Shown here one piece after another: positions 20,687 to 28,577 of a DNA stretch of 40,716 nucleotides. The translations under genes were made by a program, and so were the position numbers. Positions within the stretch are counted from its first letter, which is position 1; each line of letters opens with the position of its first letter. Origin of the DNA: Clostridiales bacterium (GTDB taxonomy: Bacteria > Bacillota > Clostridia > Oscillospirales > Oscillospiraceae); the NCBI GenBank assembly GCA_004555655.1, contig SFHJ01000011.1, positions 1 through 40,716 of the forward strand, read 5' to 3'. Below the pieces are notes generated by a model. The model saw only the letters and a program-made list of their open reading frames with translations. It was not told where the DNA came from and did not search any database.

Positions 20687-21955
20687 ATGAAGGCAAAACT
20701 CCGGCAGCAATATCCCTGGCTCGTTGCGGCAGCGGCGTTTTTTCTCGTCGCGTGCGCAATGGGCCTTGAGAATAATCTCTACAGCCTGTATCTCATCCCG
20801 GTCACCGAGGCGCTGGGTGTCTCGCGCGCCGCGTTTTCCAGCGCGCAGAGTGTGCGATGCCTTGCCGCGCTCGTCAGCAATCTCCTCTTCGGCGCGCTCT
20901 ACCGGCGCTTCGGCTTCCGCAGGCCTGCGCTTTTGTGCATCGCTCTGGTGACGGCAAGCTACGTCTGGTACGCAGGCGCGCACGATCTGGTGGCATTTTA
21001 TGCAGGCGCGCTGGTCTTCGGTCTTGGCGAGTCGTTTCTCAATACGGCGGGTGTGGCGCGGCTGACAGACAGCTGGTTCGTCCGCCACAAGGGCGCGGTG
21101 CTCGGCGCGGTGATGGCGGCCAGCGGCCTTGGCGGCGCGGTTCTGGGCGTGACGCTCGAGACGGCCATCCGTGCCTTCGGCTGGCGGGGATCGTTTTTGC
21201 TGGGCGCGGGACTGATGGCCGCTGCAGGCGTGCTTGTGCTCATCATCGTGCGGGATCACCCCAAACAGCTGGGGCTGCAGCCGGTACGCGGCGAAGAAGC
21301 GCAGAAAAAGCGGCCCGCGCGCGCAGGCTGCGCCGCGTGGGAGGGGCTATCGATGCGGCGGCTGCTTCGCAGGCCGTATTTCTATCTCACGGCGCTGAGC
21401 GTATTTCTCTGCTCGGTCTGCACCTATGGCGCATACCCCATCGTCACGGCGCACCTGCAGGATCAGGGCATGTCCGCCGCATTTGCCGCGTCGATGTACA
21501 GTCTGATGATGCTGCTGCTCGCGGCGGCGAAGGTGATCGTCGGCGCGCTGAGCGACCGTTTTGGCGCGCACCGGGCGATGACGGCGTGCATCGTCTGCAA
21601 CATTCTCGGCACGGCGCTTCTGGCTGTGACCAAAGCGCCGTGGCAGGCGGCTTTGATGACGGTTCTGATGGGCTTTGCGCTGTGTACGCAGACGTTTGCG
21701 CAGCCGCTTCTGGCGGCAGAGCTCTTTGGCACGCAGGCGCACGCCGCGACGCTTGGCATTCTGCTGGCGATGGTTTCGGCTGGCGGACTGATCGCACCGC
21801 CCATCATCAATGCCAGCTTCGACGTGCTCGGTTCGTATACGCCGTCGCTGCTGGTGCTGACGGGGCTGACGGCGCTTGTGCTGGTGATGTTCCTCTGCTG
21901 CGTGCGCGCGGCGATGCGCGAACGGCAAAAAACCGCGCCGCAGACGGAAAAATGA
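20687..21955 (+). CDS. Major facilitator superfamily transporter
   Basis: The 422-residue protein has about 12 hydrophobic segments, with a charged central loop (about 200-220). MFS signatures include FGALYRRFGFRRPALL (between helices 2 and 3) and a second-half counterpart, GALSDRFGAHRAMT. Family-level features resemble the monocarboxylate/oxalate-formate porters (OFA-like). It has its own promoter but follows the branched-chain unit, so uptake or export of branched short-chain acids or 2-oxoacids is possible; the substrate cannot be read from the sequence. AGGAGG precedes the ATG. Confidence 0.88.
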   Translation: MKAKLRQQYPWLVAAAAFFLVACAMGLENNLYSLYLIPVTEALGVSRAAFSSAQSVRCLAALVSNLLFGALYRRFGFRRPALLCIALVTASYVWYAGAHDLVAFYAGALVFGLGESFLNTAGVARLTDSWFVRHKGAVLGAVMAASGLGGAVLGVTLETAIRAFGWRGSFLLGAGLMAAAGVLVLIIVRDHPKQLGLQPVRGEEAQKKRPARAGCAAWEGLSMRRLLRRPYFYLTALSVFLCSVCTYGAYPIVTAHLQDQGMSAAFAASMYSLMMLLLAAAKVIVGALSDRFGAHRAMTACIVCNILGTALLAVTKAPWQAALMTVLMGFALCTQTFAQPLLAAELFGTQAHAATLGILLAMVSAGGLIAPPIINASFDVLGSYTPSLLVLTGLTALVLVMFLCCVRAAMRERQKTAPQTEK

Positions 21956-21992
21956 CGTGCAACTGCAAGCGCAAATACGTGCAACTTTTTTC

Positions 21993-22027
21993 GGGGTTGC
22001 CGCGAAAGCGGCAACCCCGTTCTTTTT
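21993..22027 (+). terminator. Terminator of the MFS gene
   Basis: GGGGTTGCCGC and GCGGCAACCCC form a perfect 11-bp stem with a GAAA loop, followed by GTTCTTTTT. Confidence 0.85.
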
Positions 22028-22054
22028 GCGCGCTTCGGGTAGGGGAGGGATGAT

Positions 22055-22792
22055 ATGACGATCGACGGCTCCATCCGCGCGCGCTGGTTCGGCGGCGCGA
22101 GGGCGCTTGACGAGATCACTGCGGTGGTCTTTCATTACACGGCCAACACCGGGCATACAGCTACGGCCAGAAGCAATGCACGCTATTTTGCCACAGGCAC
22201 GCGCAAGGCCTCGGCGCATTTTGTGGTGGACGAGGCAGATGTGGCGTGTCAATGCGTGCCGCTGGAGCAAATCGCGTGGGCCGTGGGCGACGGGACAGGC
22301 GGGACGATGGGGACGCTTGTGAACAACCGCAACTCGGTGTCCATCGAGATGGTCTCGCACACGGACGAGGCGGGAACGGCATATATCCCGCTTGCGACGC
22401 AGAAAAATGCCGCGCATCTGTATCAGATGCTGCGGCGTGAGCTTCCGGGCATCCAATACGCAGTGCGGCATTACGACGTGTCGAAAAAGCTGTGCCCGGC
22501 ACCGCTGGTGGACGAGGCGTGCTGGGCAGAATTTCAGATTTTACTGCAGGAGGAACTGAATATGACGAAGCAGGAACTGCTGGCGCTCGCCGGCACGGGC
22601 GACACACCATCGGACTGGGCCATGGAAGCGACGCACTGGGCGAAGGAAATGGGCGTCTTTTCCGGAGACGGCGCGGGAAACTACGGCTGGCAGCAGCCCA
22701 TCACGCGCGAGGCTGTGGCGCAGGTGCTGTATAATTTGGCGAGAAAAGAAGAAAGAAAAAGTACTGGTATTACATGTGCCATTGGGATTTGA
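22055..22792 (+). CDS. N-acetylmuramoyl-L-alanine amidase (Amidase_2) with partial SLH-like tail
   Basis: This 245-residue protein has an amidase_2/PGRP zinc hydrolase domain (about 5-165). The likely zinc ligands are His27 (VVFHYTAN) and the His and Cys of VRHYDVSKKLCPAP. A short C-terminal segment (about 185-232, DWAMEATHWAKEMGVFSG and QPITREAVAQVLYNLA) looks like one SLH repeat. No signal peptide is visible, as in phage-type endolysins. GGGGAGGG precedes the ATG. The last residues become Lys/Glu-rich and the DNA turns AT-rich, so the 3' end may have been replaced at the border of the following Mrr gene. Confidence 0.85.
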   Translation: MTIDGSIRARWFGGARALDEITAVVFHYTANTGHTATARSNARYFATGTRKASAHFVVDEADVACQCVPLEQIAWAVGDGTGGTMGTLVNNRNSVSIEMVSHTDEAGTAYIPLATQKNAAHLYQMLRRELPGIQYAVRHYDVSKKLCPAPLVDEACWAEFQILLQEELNMTKQELLALAGTGDTPSDWAMEATHWAKEMGVFSGDGAGNYGWQQPITREAVAQVLYNLARKEERKSTGITCAIGI

Positions 22793-22798
22793 TATACT
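22770..22798 (+). promoter_or_regulatory. Promoter of the Mrr-like gene
   Basis: TTACAT, a 17-base spacer and TATACT (22793-22798) lie across the 3' end of the amidase gene, 32 bases before the next ATG. Confidence 0.6.
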
Positions 22799-22829
22799 GA
22801 AAAAAACACAGTAGCAGGAGGAGCGAACT

Positions 22830-23438
22830 ATGGCAAGAAGAAAGAAAAAGGGCAATAATATTCTTTCGATACTCATTGCTGTGTTGTTCTTGCTTTTAAT
22901 AGCTGGATTATTGTTATCTCGGTATCCAGCCCTTGTTTTTGTTCCTATTGTGCTTGCAATAGTATTGGCTTTTAGAAAGATTCTATTGCAGAGGAAAGAA
23001 AATCGCCTTTATATGGATGAAATGTGCCGGAAGCAGACGATTGGTAACCTAATTGCTGAATTCCATGCAAACCCACAGAGTTTTGAAAAATATGTTGCTG
23101 ATTTGTTTGAATTCTATGGATTTGATACACATGTGACGCCGGGTTCTAATGACGGCGGTAAAGATATCGTCATGTATAAAGATGGATATACATATGTGGT
23201 GGAAGTCAAACTATATGCAACATATAATAAAATAGACAGAGAAAAAATTCAAAAACTGCATTCAGCAATGGGAGATTGTCGCGCAGATTATGCGATATTT
23301 GTCACCACAAGCGAGTTTACATCTCCGGCAATTGAGTTCGCAGAGCGAAATGGCATTGATCTAATTGATGGAAATAGACTGGTAGATATGATCGACGAAA
23401 GAAGCCAGGCGTATCAGAACGCACAGGAAGGTTGCTGA
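22830..23438 (+). CDS. Membrane-anchored Mrr-like restriction endonuclease
   Basis: The 202-residue protein starts with a basic stretch (ARRKKKGNN) and two hydrophobic segments (about 11-28 and 33-48). After a linker it has an Mrr-type PD-(D/E)xK nuclease domain (about 80-195) with FEFYGFDTHVTPGSNDGGKD (catalytic Asp) and YVVEVKLY (Glu and Lys). Soluble Mrr enzymes cut modified DNA; a membrane-tethered form may act on incoming DNA. The gene is much richer in A+T than its neighbours and uses AT-ending codons, which suggests horizontal transfer. AGGAGGAG lies upstream of the ATG. It stands alone between an endolysin-like gene and folC. Confidence 0.85.
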   Translation: MARRKKKGNNILSILIAVLFLLLIAGLLLSRYPALVFVPIVLAIVLAFRKILLQRKENRLYMDEMCRKQTIGNLIAEFHANPQSFEKYVADLFEFYGFDTHVTPGSNDGGKDIVMYKDGYTYVVEVKLYATYNKIDREKIQKLHSAMGDCRADYAIFVTTSEFTSPAIEFAERNGIDLIDGNRLVDMIDERSQAYQNAQEGC

Positions 23439-23455
23439 AAGATCACAATAGTTGC

Positions 23456-23492
23456 AAAAAAGCAGCGGGATCGTAAGATCCCGCTGCTTTTT
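23456..23492. terminator. Bidirectional terminator between the Mrr-like gene and folC
   Basis: GCAGCGGGATC and GATCCCGCTGC form a perfect 11-bp stem with a GTAA loop, an A run on the left and a T run on the right. It serves two convergent genes. Confidence 0.9.
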
Positions 23493-24759
23493 ATAGGTTT
23501 GCAAGGGTGGCCTTGATATCGCCGATCATGTACAATGAGCCGTAGCACAGCACCACGCCGTCTTTGCCGGCACGGGCAATGGCCGTCCTGACACCCGTTT
23601 CGATCTCAGCGCAGGGAGTAACGGGCTTGCCGAACTGCTGAAGATACTCCGCCAGCTTTTCACCGGCCAGCGCGCGCGGATTTGGCGGCGTGACGGTGAT
23701 GAACTCACGGGCGAAGGGCGCGACGCTTTCATACATGCAGGCGTAGTCCTTATCGGCCAGAACGCCTGTGAGCACCGTGAGCGGGCGGTTGGGCAGGTAT
23801 TCGCGGATATTCCTCGTGAGCGCCTCGATGCACTGCGGATTGTGGCCGCCGTCGATGATAAAGAGCGGGTCGCGCCGCGCAAGCTCAAACCGTCCGGGCC
23901 AGGTGACGTCTGCAAGGCCCGCGCGGATATCGTCGTCTGTGATGTTCCAGCCGCGCGCACGCAGCGCGTCGGCTGTGGTGAGCACGACGGCCGCGTTTTT
24001 GAGCTGATGCTCACCCAGAAGCGGCAGGCGCAGGTTTTCAAACCGGTTCCACGAGAAGACCTGGCCCTCGAGCGAGTGGGACACGGGGCGCAGGGCGGCA
24101 AAATCGGCCTCGTGGAGCGTCGCGCCGACCTTGTCACAGCGCGCCTGAATCACAGCCTCGACGCTTTCACTCTCCCGGTAGCACACCGCGTCGCAGCCGG
24201 GCTTGATGATGCCGGACTTGGTCGCGGCGATCTTCTCGAGCGTGTCACCAAGAACCTCGGTGTGATCGAGACCGATGTTGCAGATGACGGCGGCCTCGGG
24301 CGGCAGAATCACATTCGTCGCGTCAAATTCGCCGCCCATGCCGACTTCGCAGACGACCACATCGCAGTGCTCGCGCGCAAAGTACGCAAAGCCAATGGCG
24401 GTGACGAGCTCAAACTCGGTTGGCTTATCGTCCATGGAGTCGGCCAGCGGCTTTACGGCCTCGGTGATCTGGCACAGCGCCTCGTCAGGGATGTTTTCGC
24501 CGTTGATCTGGATGCGCTCGTTGAACGAGACGATATACGGTGAGGTGTAAAGGCCCGTCTTATAGCCTGCGTGCTGCAGAATGGACGAGAGCATCGCGCA
24601 GGTCGAGCCTTTGCCGTTGGTGCCCGCGACGTGGATAAACTTGAGACTGCGCTCGGGACGGCCCATTTTTTCCAGCAGCGCGTCGATGCGCGACAGGCCC
24701 GGGACGCTCCCCTTCCAGCAGACGGCGTGGATATATTGCAGTGCTTCGGTAATGTTCAT
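23491..24759 (-). CDS. folC: Bifunctional folylpolyglutamate synthase / dihydrofolate synthase
   Basis: This 422-residue Mur-ligase-type enzyme has the P-loop VAGTNGKGSTCAML (about residues 43-56), EVGMGGEFDATN, and LDHTEVLGDTLEKIAATKSGI. It adds glutamate to folates and, in many bacteria, also makes dihydrofolate from dihydropteroate. The start lies 4 bases after the stop of the folT-like gene, so the two are one transcript under the THF riboswitch. The ribosome binding site is weak, and translation is probably coupled to the upstream gene. Confidence 0.93.
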   Translation of the reverse strand: MNITEALQYIHAVCWKGSVPGLSRIDALLEKMGRPERSLKFIHVAGTNGKGSTCAMLSSILQHAGYKTGLYTSPYIVSFNERIQINGENIPDEALCQITEAVKPLADSMDDKPTEFELVTAIGFAYFAREHCDVVVCEVGMGGEFDATNVILPPEAAVICNIGLDHTEVLGDTLEKIAATKSGIIKPGCDAVCYRESESVEAVIQARCDKVGATLHEADFAALRPVSHSLEGQVFSWNRFENLRLPLLGEHQLKNAAVVLTTADALRARGWNITDDDIRAGLADVTWPGRFELARRDPLFIIDGGHNPQCIEALTRNIREYLPNRPLTVLTGVLADKDYACMYESVAPFAREFITVTPPNPRALAGEKLAEYLQQFGKPVTPCAEIETGVRTAIARAGKDGVVLCYGSLYMIGDIKATLANL

Positions 24760-24763
24760 GAGA

Positions 24764-25366
24764 TCATGCTTCTTTCGTATTTAGACTGGTGTTTTCTGGC
24801 GTTTGAATCAGTCTTGCCTGCCGCAGGGCGATCAAAATCGGCAGCGCCACAGTGGCGGTCAGAATCGCGGAGAGGATGCCGGACAAAATGCGCACGCCCA
24901 GCACGCCGAAAATCAATGCGTAGGAATAATAGCCGAACAGCTTGGAGTCAACATAGTACGCGCCTGTGTTGCCAAGCGAAGTAAGAACCGCTGCCAGAAT
25001 GCACACGGCATAGTAGACATACGGACGCTTGGTGTGCATGATTGCGTCCAGCGACATGTATTTTTTCAGGAAAATCGTGCCGAGCCCGACGTATACGCCG
25101 CGCAGTGCAGGCGGCAGAACCCACAGCAGCGTTGTGACGGTCAGGCCATACGGCCCCATCAGCTGCGCGAGAAATTCGCCCAGGAAGCCCACGATAAATG
25201 CGTCGAGCGGGCCGAAGATCATTGCGGCGATGACGACCGCCAGAGCGTCAAATGTGATTTTCACGCCGGAGATCGTAACGGACAGACGCGACAGAACAAA
25301 AAACACCGCCATCAAAACGGCGTCGATCGCGATGCGCTTAAGCGTAAAACGGTTCTTTTTTTGCAT
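24764..25366 (-). CDS. folT: ECF transporter S component, folate type
   Basis: A 200-residue integral membrane protein with about six hydrophobic segments. It starts with a basic N-terminus (QKKNRFTLKRIAIDAVLMAV) and has the S-component-like segments VKITFDALAVVIAAMIFGPL and FLGEFLAQLMGPYG. Substrate assignment to folate rests on the THF riboswitch just upstream and folC immediately downstream. The energising EcfAAT module is not in this window and is expected elsewhere. I chose ATG at 25366 because AGGAGGC precedes it; the longer frame runs back through the riboswitch. Confidence 0.85.
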   Translation of the reverse strand: MQKKNRFTLKRIAIDAVLMAVFFVLSRLSVTISGVKITFDALAVVIAAMIFGPLDAFIVGFLGEFLAQLMGPYGLTVTTLLWVLPPALRGVYVGLGTIFLKKYMSLDAIMHTKRPYVYYAVCILAAVLTSLGNTGAYYVDSKLFGYYSYALIFGVLGVRILSGILSAILTATVALPILIALRQARLIQTPENTSLNTKEA

Positions 25367-25447
25367 AAAAAAGCCTCCTATAATGATATGGGAGGAGGTT
25401 ATGTTTATGGAATTGTAACAAGATGGAAACTGCAGTACAATTTCTCT

Positions 25448-25548
25448 TTGCTTTAGCGGATGCGAAAATGGCATCGCGGATTGCTCCTTCGCCCGGCGGC
25501 AACCTCCCATCCAACCGGTACTTAACGCGCCATTTCTACTCATGCAAC
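25448..25548 (-). promoter_or_regulatory. Tetrahydrofolate (THF) riboswitch
   Basis: On the minus strand the conserved THF-riboswitch blocks occur in order: ATGAGTAGAAATGGCGCGTT, GTTAAGT, GGTTGGATGGGAGGTTGCC, GGGCGAA, CCGCG and CGCATCCGCT. It lies in the leader of folT-folC, about 80 bases before the start codon, and probably controls access to the AGGAGG site when folate is high. Confidence 0.9.
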
Positions 25549-25620
25549 GTTCGGGTACGCATGTAACTGTTAAAGTGACAGGTACACATCTGCCTGCCCT
25601 TATTCGGCCTCCTGTCATAC

Positions 25621-25648
25621 ATTGTAGTGCTTTTTTGGAAAATAGCAA
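25621..25648 (-). promoter_or_regulatory. Possible promoter of folT-folC
   Basis: TTGCTA, a 16-base spacer and TACAAT lie about 75 bases upstream of the THF riboswitch on the minus strand. Confidence 0.35.
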
Positions 25649-25678
25649 GAGGGAAATCAATATTTTTTTATTGATACA

Positions 25679-25710
25679 GAAAATGCCCGCCGCCCGTGCG
25701 GGCGGCGGGC
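25679..25710 (-). terminator. Terminator of nagB
   Basis: GCCCGCCGCCC and GGGCGGCGGGC form a stem with a four-base loop, followed on the minus strand by ATTTTCTG, 14 bases beyond the nagB stop codon. Confidence 0.75.
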
Positions 25711-25724
25711 AAACAAACCAGGAA

Positions 25725-26456
25725 TTATTCGCCCCAGGCGGCGGCGTCACAGATGAGCGTGACGTCGGGATGGAACTGCAGGATCGAGGCCGGAACCTCG
25801 GGTGTGACGGGGCCGAAGAACGCCTTGCGCATGATCTCGTGCTTGTCGGCGCCGGTGATGAGCATGACAATCTTCCGCGCGGCCATGACCGTGCCGACGC
25901 CCATGGTGAAGGCGGCTGCGGGCACCTCGTCAATGGAGGCGAAGAAGCGCTTGTTGGCCTCGCGCGTCATCTGCGTCAGCGCGACCTCGTGCGTCATGGT
26001 GGGGAAGTGGTCGCACGGCTCGTTGAAGCCGATATGGCCGTCGTGACCGATGCCCAGCAGCTGCAGATCAACGCCGCCCCAGTCCTCAATCTGCTTTTCA
26101 TACGCCTGGCACATGGCGCTCACGTCTTCGGCCAGACCGTCGGGGACGATGGTATTCTCGGGCTTGATGCAGATGTGGTCAAAGAGGTTTTCCTGCATAA
26201 AGCGGCGGTAGCTCTGCGCATGATCGGGCGCAAGGCCCTTGTACTCGTCGAGGTTGGCAGACCGCACGCGCGTGAAGTCGAGCTTGCCGGCCTTTTCGCG
26301 CGCAATCAGCTCACGGTACAGATGCAGCGGCGTTGAGCCCGTGGCAAGGCCGATGACGCAGGCGGGCTTGGCCTGGATGAGCGCTTCAAACTGGTCGGCG
26401 GCAAGACGGCCGGCCTCGGCAGGGGTGGGCGCGATCAGAATTCTGGGATGCAGCAT
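25725..26456 (-). CDS. nagB: Glucosamine-6-phosphate deaminase
   Basis: The 243-residue enzyme has the family motifs GLATGSTPLHLYREL, NLDEYKGL (general base Asp), and GIGHDGHIGFNEPC (Asp, His and Glu of the active site). It converts glucosamine-6-phosphate to fructose-6-phosphate plus ammonia, in amino-sugar use. The length is normal for the short Firmicutes form. AGGAGG precedes the ATG. No nagA lies nearby. Confidence 0.94.
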   Translation of the reverse strand: MLHPRILIAPTPAEAGRLAADQFEALIQAKPACVIGLATGSTPLHLYRELIAREKAGKLDFTRVRSANLDEYKGLAPDHAQSYRRFMQENLFDHICIKPENTIVPDGLAEDVSAMCQAYEKQIEDWGGVDLQLLGIGHDGHIGFNEPCDHFPTMTHEVALTQMTREANKRFFASIDEVPAAAFTMGVGTVMAARKIVMLITGADKHEIMRKAFFGPVTPEVPASILQFHPDVTLICDAAAWGE

Positions 26457-26507
26457 AAAGACAGTTCCTCCTAATCTGGCAGAGTACGTATAGTTTCTTC
26501 TGATACA

Positions 26508-26535
26508 ATACTAGCCGATTTTGGAGAAAAAGCAA
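26508..26535 (-). promoter_or_regulatory. Possible promoter of nagB
   Basis: TTGCTT, a 16-base spacer and TAGTAT lie about 50 bases upstream of the nagB ATG on the minus strand. Confidence 0.35.
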
Positions 26536-26545
26536 ATAAGTTTTT

Positions 26546-26565
26546 CAAAAGTATACAAAAGTATA
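26546..26565. repeat. Tandem 10-bp repeat between nagB and the exonuclease gene
   Basis: CAAAAGTATA occurs twice without a gap, upstream of the presumed nagB promoter. Ten-base phasing would place both copies on the same helix face, as in an operator. Confidence 0.4.
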
Positions 26566-26630
26566 AATTCTGGCGCAGATTGTGCAACTTGTGCCGCGTG
26601 CAAAAGCGGACGGCCGGGAAGAAAAATCCA

Positions 26631-26659
26631 TTTACAGACGCGCGCGGGTGTGGTAGGAT
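26631..26659 (+). promoter_or_regulatory. Probable promoter of the exonuclease gene
   Basis: TTTACA, a 17-base spacer and TAGGAT (26654-26659) stand 27 bases before the ATG. Confidence 0.5.
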
Positions 26660-26686
26660 AGTTGCAGAACGCAAAGGAGCAGACAG

Positions 26687-27655
26687 ATGCAGTATATTAT
26701 TCTGGATATGGAATGGAACCAGCCGTGGCCGGGCTCGTACTCGGCAAAAAAACAGCTGCCGTCGCCTATCCGCGGCGAGATCATTCAGATCGGCGCCGTG
26801 CGCATGACGCAGGCCCAGCAGCTTGACGGTGAGTTTCAGATCCTGATCCGTCCGAAATACTATAAAAAAATGAACCGCAAGGTGGCGAGCCTGACAGGCA
26901 TCAAGGATGCGGCGCTGAAAGAGCACGGCGTGGAGTTCACTGCGGCGATGGAGCAGTTCAAAAGCTGGTGCGCAGATGACAGCGTCTTTCTCACCTGGGG
27001 CTTTGACGATATCGCGATTTTACGTGAGAATCTGGCGCTGCACGGACTTGACGACGCATGGACGGCGCGGTGGTATAATGCGCAGCTCATCTTCAACGCC
27101 CAGACCGACGGCGCCACGTCGCAGCGGGCGCTGAAGACCGCGATGGAGATGATGGGAATTGCGCCCACGCGCCCGGCGCACGACGCGCTGGGGGACGCGT
27201 ATCACACGGCGCTCATCTGCGCGAAGCTGCGCCTTGGCGAGGGAATTGAGGCGTATGAGCAGGCACTCAAGAGCCACGAAAACGGCTTTCACGGCGCGCA
27301 GATGCCCGGGTGCATCCACCGCAGCGTACTGCACGGCTACAAGGACAAGACGCAGGCGCTCGGCGCGGTGCACGCGCGGGAGAATCCGTGCCCGGTGTGC
27401 GGCAGGCAAATGCGCTGCGGCAGGTGGCTGAGCCAGCCGGGCAAGCGCTGCATGACGATGGCCGTATGCGACGAGCACGGGGAGTTTCTCGTGCGGCTGC
27501 GGCTGGCTGATGAGCCCGACGGCACGCTGCGTGTGAGCAGGCTCGTGTACGAGAGCAGCTCTGAGGCGGCCGAGAGCTACCGCAAGCTGGCGGAAAAGCC
27601 GCGCAGAAGGCCCAGACGGCGCAAGGCGAAGTCCCCGGCGAGAACAAACGAGTAA
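26687..27655 (+). CDS. DnaQ-like (DEDDh) 3'-5' exonuclease
   Basis: The 322-residue protein has an N-terminal DEDDh exonuclease domain (about 1-185): ILDMEWN (Asp and Glu of Exo I), LTWGFDDIAIL (Exo II Asp), and PAHDALGDAYHTA (Exo III His and Asp). The C-terminal part (about 230-300) holds CPVCGRQMRCGRW and further Cys residues that could bind zinc, and the tail is strongly basic (RRRPRRRK). It is similar to KapD/ERI-like exonucleases of Firmicutes, probably acting on RNA or DNA 3' ends. AAAGGAG precedes the ATG. Confidence 0.85.
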   Translation: MQYIILDMEWNQPWPGSYSAKKQLPSPIRGEIIQIGAVRMTQAQQLDGEFQILIRPKYYKKMNRKVASLTGIKDAALKEHGVEFTAAMEQFKSWCADDSVFLTWGFDDIAILRENLALHGLDDAWTARWYNAQLIFNAQTDGATSQRALKTAMEMMGIAPTRPAHDALGDAYHTALICAKLRLGEGIEAYEQALKSHENGFHGAQMPGCIHRSVLHGYKDKTQALGAVHARENPCPVCGRQMRCGRWLSQPGKRCMTMAVCDEHGEFLVRLRLADEPDGTLRVSRLVYESSSEAAESYRKLAEKPRRRPRRRKAKSPARTNE

Positions 27656-27656
27656 G

Positions 27657-27690
27657 AAAAGTGCGAAAGCGGCTGCTTTCGCACTTTTTT
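27657..27690. terminator. Bidirectional terminator
   Basis: GTGCGAAAGC and GCTTTCGCAC form a perfect stem with a four-base loop, four A before and six T after, between the convergent exonuclease and DUF1893 genes. Confidence 0.85.
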
Positions 27691-27696
27691 CGGATA

Positions 27697-28131
27697 TCAG
27701 GGCCTTGGCGCGTTTGCGCGCAATCGCGCGAGCGTTTCGCGGATGACGGGAAGACAGTCTGCGGGATCGTCGATCTCCAGCACGGCCTGCTCGAACGGGC
27801 AAAGGCCCGTACCCGCGCGGTTGATGATCTGAGCGGTCTTCGTTTCAAACCTGTACGGCACACCGTGGCGCGCGAGAAGCGCGGCGGCGGAGGCGCTCAT
27901 CGTCTGGCCGTAGACGGAGCGCACACCCGCAAGAATGAAGATCGACGCGGCGGCCTTGCCGACGATGGTGTCGAATACGTCCGAACCGTGCAGGAGCTCC
28001 GGCTGCTCGTCGTAGAGCGTCAGCGCCGGGCCGATGCCGCGGCCAAACTGGGAAAAGACGAGCCTGCCGCCTTTTTTGAGTGCGATGCTCGCCTGCTGCG
28101 CGGCGAATAATTGCTGAATGTCGTAATCCAT
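27697..28131 (-). CDS. DUF1893-family protein
   Basis: This 144-residue protein matches the DUF1893 family (deaminase-like fold, function unknown): GRLVFSQFGRGIGPAL near residue 25, DTIVGKAAASIFILAGV, and VYGQTMSASAAALL. The ATG at 28131 has GAGGT 4-5 bases upstream; the longer frame continues into the upstream gene and is rejected. It follows the small membrane-protein gene by 7 bases, so both are likely one transcript. Confidence 0.82.
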   Translation of the reverse strand: MDYDIQQLFAAQQASIALKKGGRLVFSQFGRGIGPALTLYDEQPELLHGSDVFDTIVGKAAASIFILAGVRSVYGQTMSASAAALLARHGVPYRFETKTAQIINRAGTGLCPFEQAVLEIDDPADCLPVIRETLARLRANAPRP

Positions 28132-28138
28132 GGTGACC

Positions 28139-28438
28139 TCATTTCTGCCGCATATCTTCCGGCAGCAGTTTTTCGTTCTGTGCGATGATGAGCGAGAGTC
28201 CGAGCGCGACGACAAGCAGCGCCACGCAGATGGAGTAGTACGGCTGCGTGCTTGCTGCGGCGTAGCCGATGATGAGCATGATGGCTGCGGCTGCAAACAA
28301 GACGGCGCGGACGGTATTGCAGCGCCGGTTATAGCGCGAAAGAAACTGAAAAAATGCCTCGTCTTCGTCAAAAAGCGCCTGCGCGCGCCAGGGCGTGACG
28401 AGCCTGCAGAAAAAATCCTTCAAATCGGTTTCCCCCAT
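28139..28438 (-). CDS. Small two-helix membrane protein, function unknown
   Basis: The 99-residue protein has a soluble N-terminal part (ETDLKDFFCRLVTPWRAQAL) and two hydrophobic segments, one ending in LFAAAAIMLIIGYAA and one in VALLVVALGLSLIIA. I do not recognise the family. The ATG at 28438 lies only about 17 bases after a -10 box, giving a very short leader without a clear ribosome binding site. An upstream in-frame ATG would fall inside the promoter. Confidence 0.65.
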   Translation of the reverse strand: MGETDLKDFFCRLVTPWRAQALFDEDEAFFQFLSRYNRRCNTVRAVLFAAAAIMLIIGYAAASTQPYYSICVALLVVALGLSLIIAQNEKLLPEDMRQK

Positions 28439-28455
28439 ATTCTGCGGTTTTTCCC

Positions 28456-28484
28456 AGTATAGCATATGAAGCGGCCGCTGACAA
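28456..28484 (-). promoter_or_regulatory. Promoter of the membrane protein / DUF1893 unit
   Basis: TTGTCA (28479-28484), a 17-base spacer and TATACT (28456-28461) on the minus strand. The -35 box touches the T run of the preceding terminator. Confidence 0.6.
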
Positions 28485-28519
28485 GAAAAAACGCCGGGGA
28501 AGCGCATGCTTTCCCGGCG
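28485..28519 (-). terminator. Terminator of the Cys-rich repeat gene
   Basis: On the minus strand CGCCGGGAAAGC pairs with GCTTCCCCGGCG around a four-base loop, followed by TTTTTTCTTG. A perfect 18-bp palindrome (GGCGTCCCATGGGACGCC) lies at 28549-28566 between it and the stop codon. Confidence 0.8.
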
Positions 28520-28577
28520 CGAGATGACATCCCTGGAGGTGCATGTATGGCGTCCCATGGGACGCCGTTGTCAGGCT

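Noticed and set aside
19157..21259. Minus-strand open frame of 700 codons across the hydrolase, ilvE and MFS genes
   Set aside because: It is antisense to three well-supported genes, crosses their terminator and promoter, and has no family signature.
28549..28566. 18-bp perfect palindrome at the end of the Cys-rich gene as a separate terminator
   Set aside because: No T run follows on either strand and a proper terminator lies just downstream at 28485-28519.
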